Source of the DNA: an uncultured Anaerobiospirillum sp.
GTDB lineage: Bacteria; Pseudomonadota; Gammaproteobacteria; Enterobacterales; Succinivibrionaceae
Direction: 5' to 3'
DNA length: 34,464 nucleotides
Assembly: GCA_944390115.1 (NCBI GenBank)
Contig: CALXOW010000031.1
Coordinates: 1 to 34,464 of the forward strand
Positions within the stretch are counted from its first letter, which is position 1. Every line of letters begins with the position of its first letter. Position numbers and translations under genes: made by a program. Below are positions 34,001 to 34,464 of the stretch, in pieces. The notes under the pieces were generated by a model that saw only the letters and a list, made by a program, of their open reading frames with translations, was not told the origin of the DNA and did not search any database.

Positions 34001-34182
34001 GCTGACCTAAGTCAGCATCCTCCTAAGAAGTTATTGTCCGAGCTCCTAACAACAAAAAGAATGGGCTCGACAATAGAACCATGAGAAAGTAAAACAAAGT
34101 CCACCCAAGAACTAGCCTTGGGTCTTAGCTCCAGGAGCTAAGTATCCATGCCCAATATGTGGGCTCAATCGCGGCCATTATA
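34001..34182 (-). promoter_or_regulatory. pepD promoter and five-hairpin leader
   Basis: A perfect TATAAT (34182-34177, minus strand) starts a leader of about 180 nt. It contains, in order, GCCCA/TGGGC (34164-34150), CTTAGCTCC/GGAGCTAAG (34142-34124), ACCCAAG/CTTGGGT (34123-34103), TATTGTC-GAGC/GCTC-GACAATA (34075-34032, one base bulged) and GCTGAC/GTCAGC (34016-34001). The AGGAGG lies between the fourth and fifth hairpins, and the fifth separates it from the start codon. No known riboswitch class is recognised. Such density of perfect stems is unlikely by chance and suggests RNA-level control. Confidence 0.65.
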
Positions 34183-34395
34183 CGTGAGATCTTTGCACTT
34201 GAAAGGGGCAATCAGCCCCAAAGTGGGGGTTAGCCCGCAAAACTGCCGCAAAGCCCAGCGCTCCAGGGCTGGTCGCCCCTCATCTCTGCGCTTATCTATG
34301 CCTAAATACGTCCCCATCTAAGGGGAACGGTGCGTTCTGGGATCCCAGTGTCGAATATGGGCATGATTTGGAAAAATTTCAGATGTAATTGAAGC

Positions 34396-34418
34396 TCCCA
34401 CCGTCTTACGACGGGGGA
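34396..34418 (+). other. Hairpin resembling an IS200/IS605 right end
   Basis: GAAGC is followed by TCCC, a bulged A, CCGTC, loop TTAC, then GACGG and GGGA, with ATTC after it. IS200/IS605-family elements, and the 3' ends of the guide RNAs of their TnpB proteins, often end in such an imperfect hairpin opening with GAAGC and closing with GGGGAT. A plus-strand frame ends with TAA at 34388, just before it. No tnpB motif is visible in the window, so this is only a resemblance. Confidence 0.3.
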
Positions 34419-34464
34419 TTCTCCTGGACCAGAAAACGGCTTTCTGACGAAATGAAATTAACTT

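Overview
The window looks like a chromosomal segment of a gammaproteobacterium. The evidence is gene order shared with that class: lolA-rarA-serS, cvpA-purF, thrS-infC-rpmI-rplT and qmcA next to nfeD. The highly expressed genes (serS, thrS, rplT, ackA) strongly prefer TTA for leucine, CCA for proline and AAG for lysine, unlike E. coli. Together with citrate synthase, acetate kinase and this operon set, that fits an anaerobic, succinate-type lineage such as Succinivibrionaceae. The family placement is inference.

Layout. 1-1900: a gene-free edge with a 73-bp direct repeat, then a lone sugar-binding protein gene behind a LacI-type operator. 2.1-8.1 kb, plus strand: lolA, rarA, serS, cvpA, purF. 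8.2-13.3 kb, minus strand: a secreted low-complexity protein, an AMP-forming synthetase gene interrupted by two amber codons, qmcA, an nfeD gene split by a 237-bp MITE-like element, and a small membrane protein gene. 13.6-14.0 kb: a 27-residue membrane ORF and tRNA-Val(GAC). 14.5-18.2 kb: thrS-infC-rpmI-rplT. 18.2-19.8 kb: two paralogous YubB/DUF1281-like genes. 20.2-24.9 kb: gltA, purU, a DUF2726 protein and pdxH. 26-27.3 kb: ackA. 27.5-32 kb: an acrAB-type RND efflux pair. 32.5-34 kb: pepD. The right edge carries a hairpin resembling an IS200/IS605 right end.

The most striking signals are in RNA and intergenic DNA. A perfect tRNA-Thr(CGU) anticodon-arm mimic lies just before thrS. infC appears to start at AUA, with its promoter inside thrS. 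pepD has a leader of five hairpins, and acrAB has a possible attenuator. A structured RNA with its own promoter may precede ackA. The tRNA-Val and thrS promoters, divergent and about 290 bp apart, share a 17-bp core. Many longer intergenic gaps hold short tandem repeats of unrelated sequence (periods 11, 12, 14, 16, 19 and 23 bp), which suggests a genome-wide habit of intergenic repeat expansion.

How the genes work together. Most of the window is housekeeping: translation (serS, thrS, infC, rpmI, rplT, tRNA-Val), purine and one-carbon metabolism (purF, purU), central carbon metabolism (gltA, ackA), envelope (lolA, acrAB, qmcA/nfeD) and replication-fork maintenance (rarA). The accessory or decaying parts are 8.2-13.8 kb and 18.2-19.8 kb. 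No complete self-contained mobile or defence system is visible.
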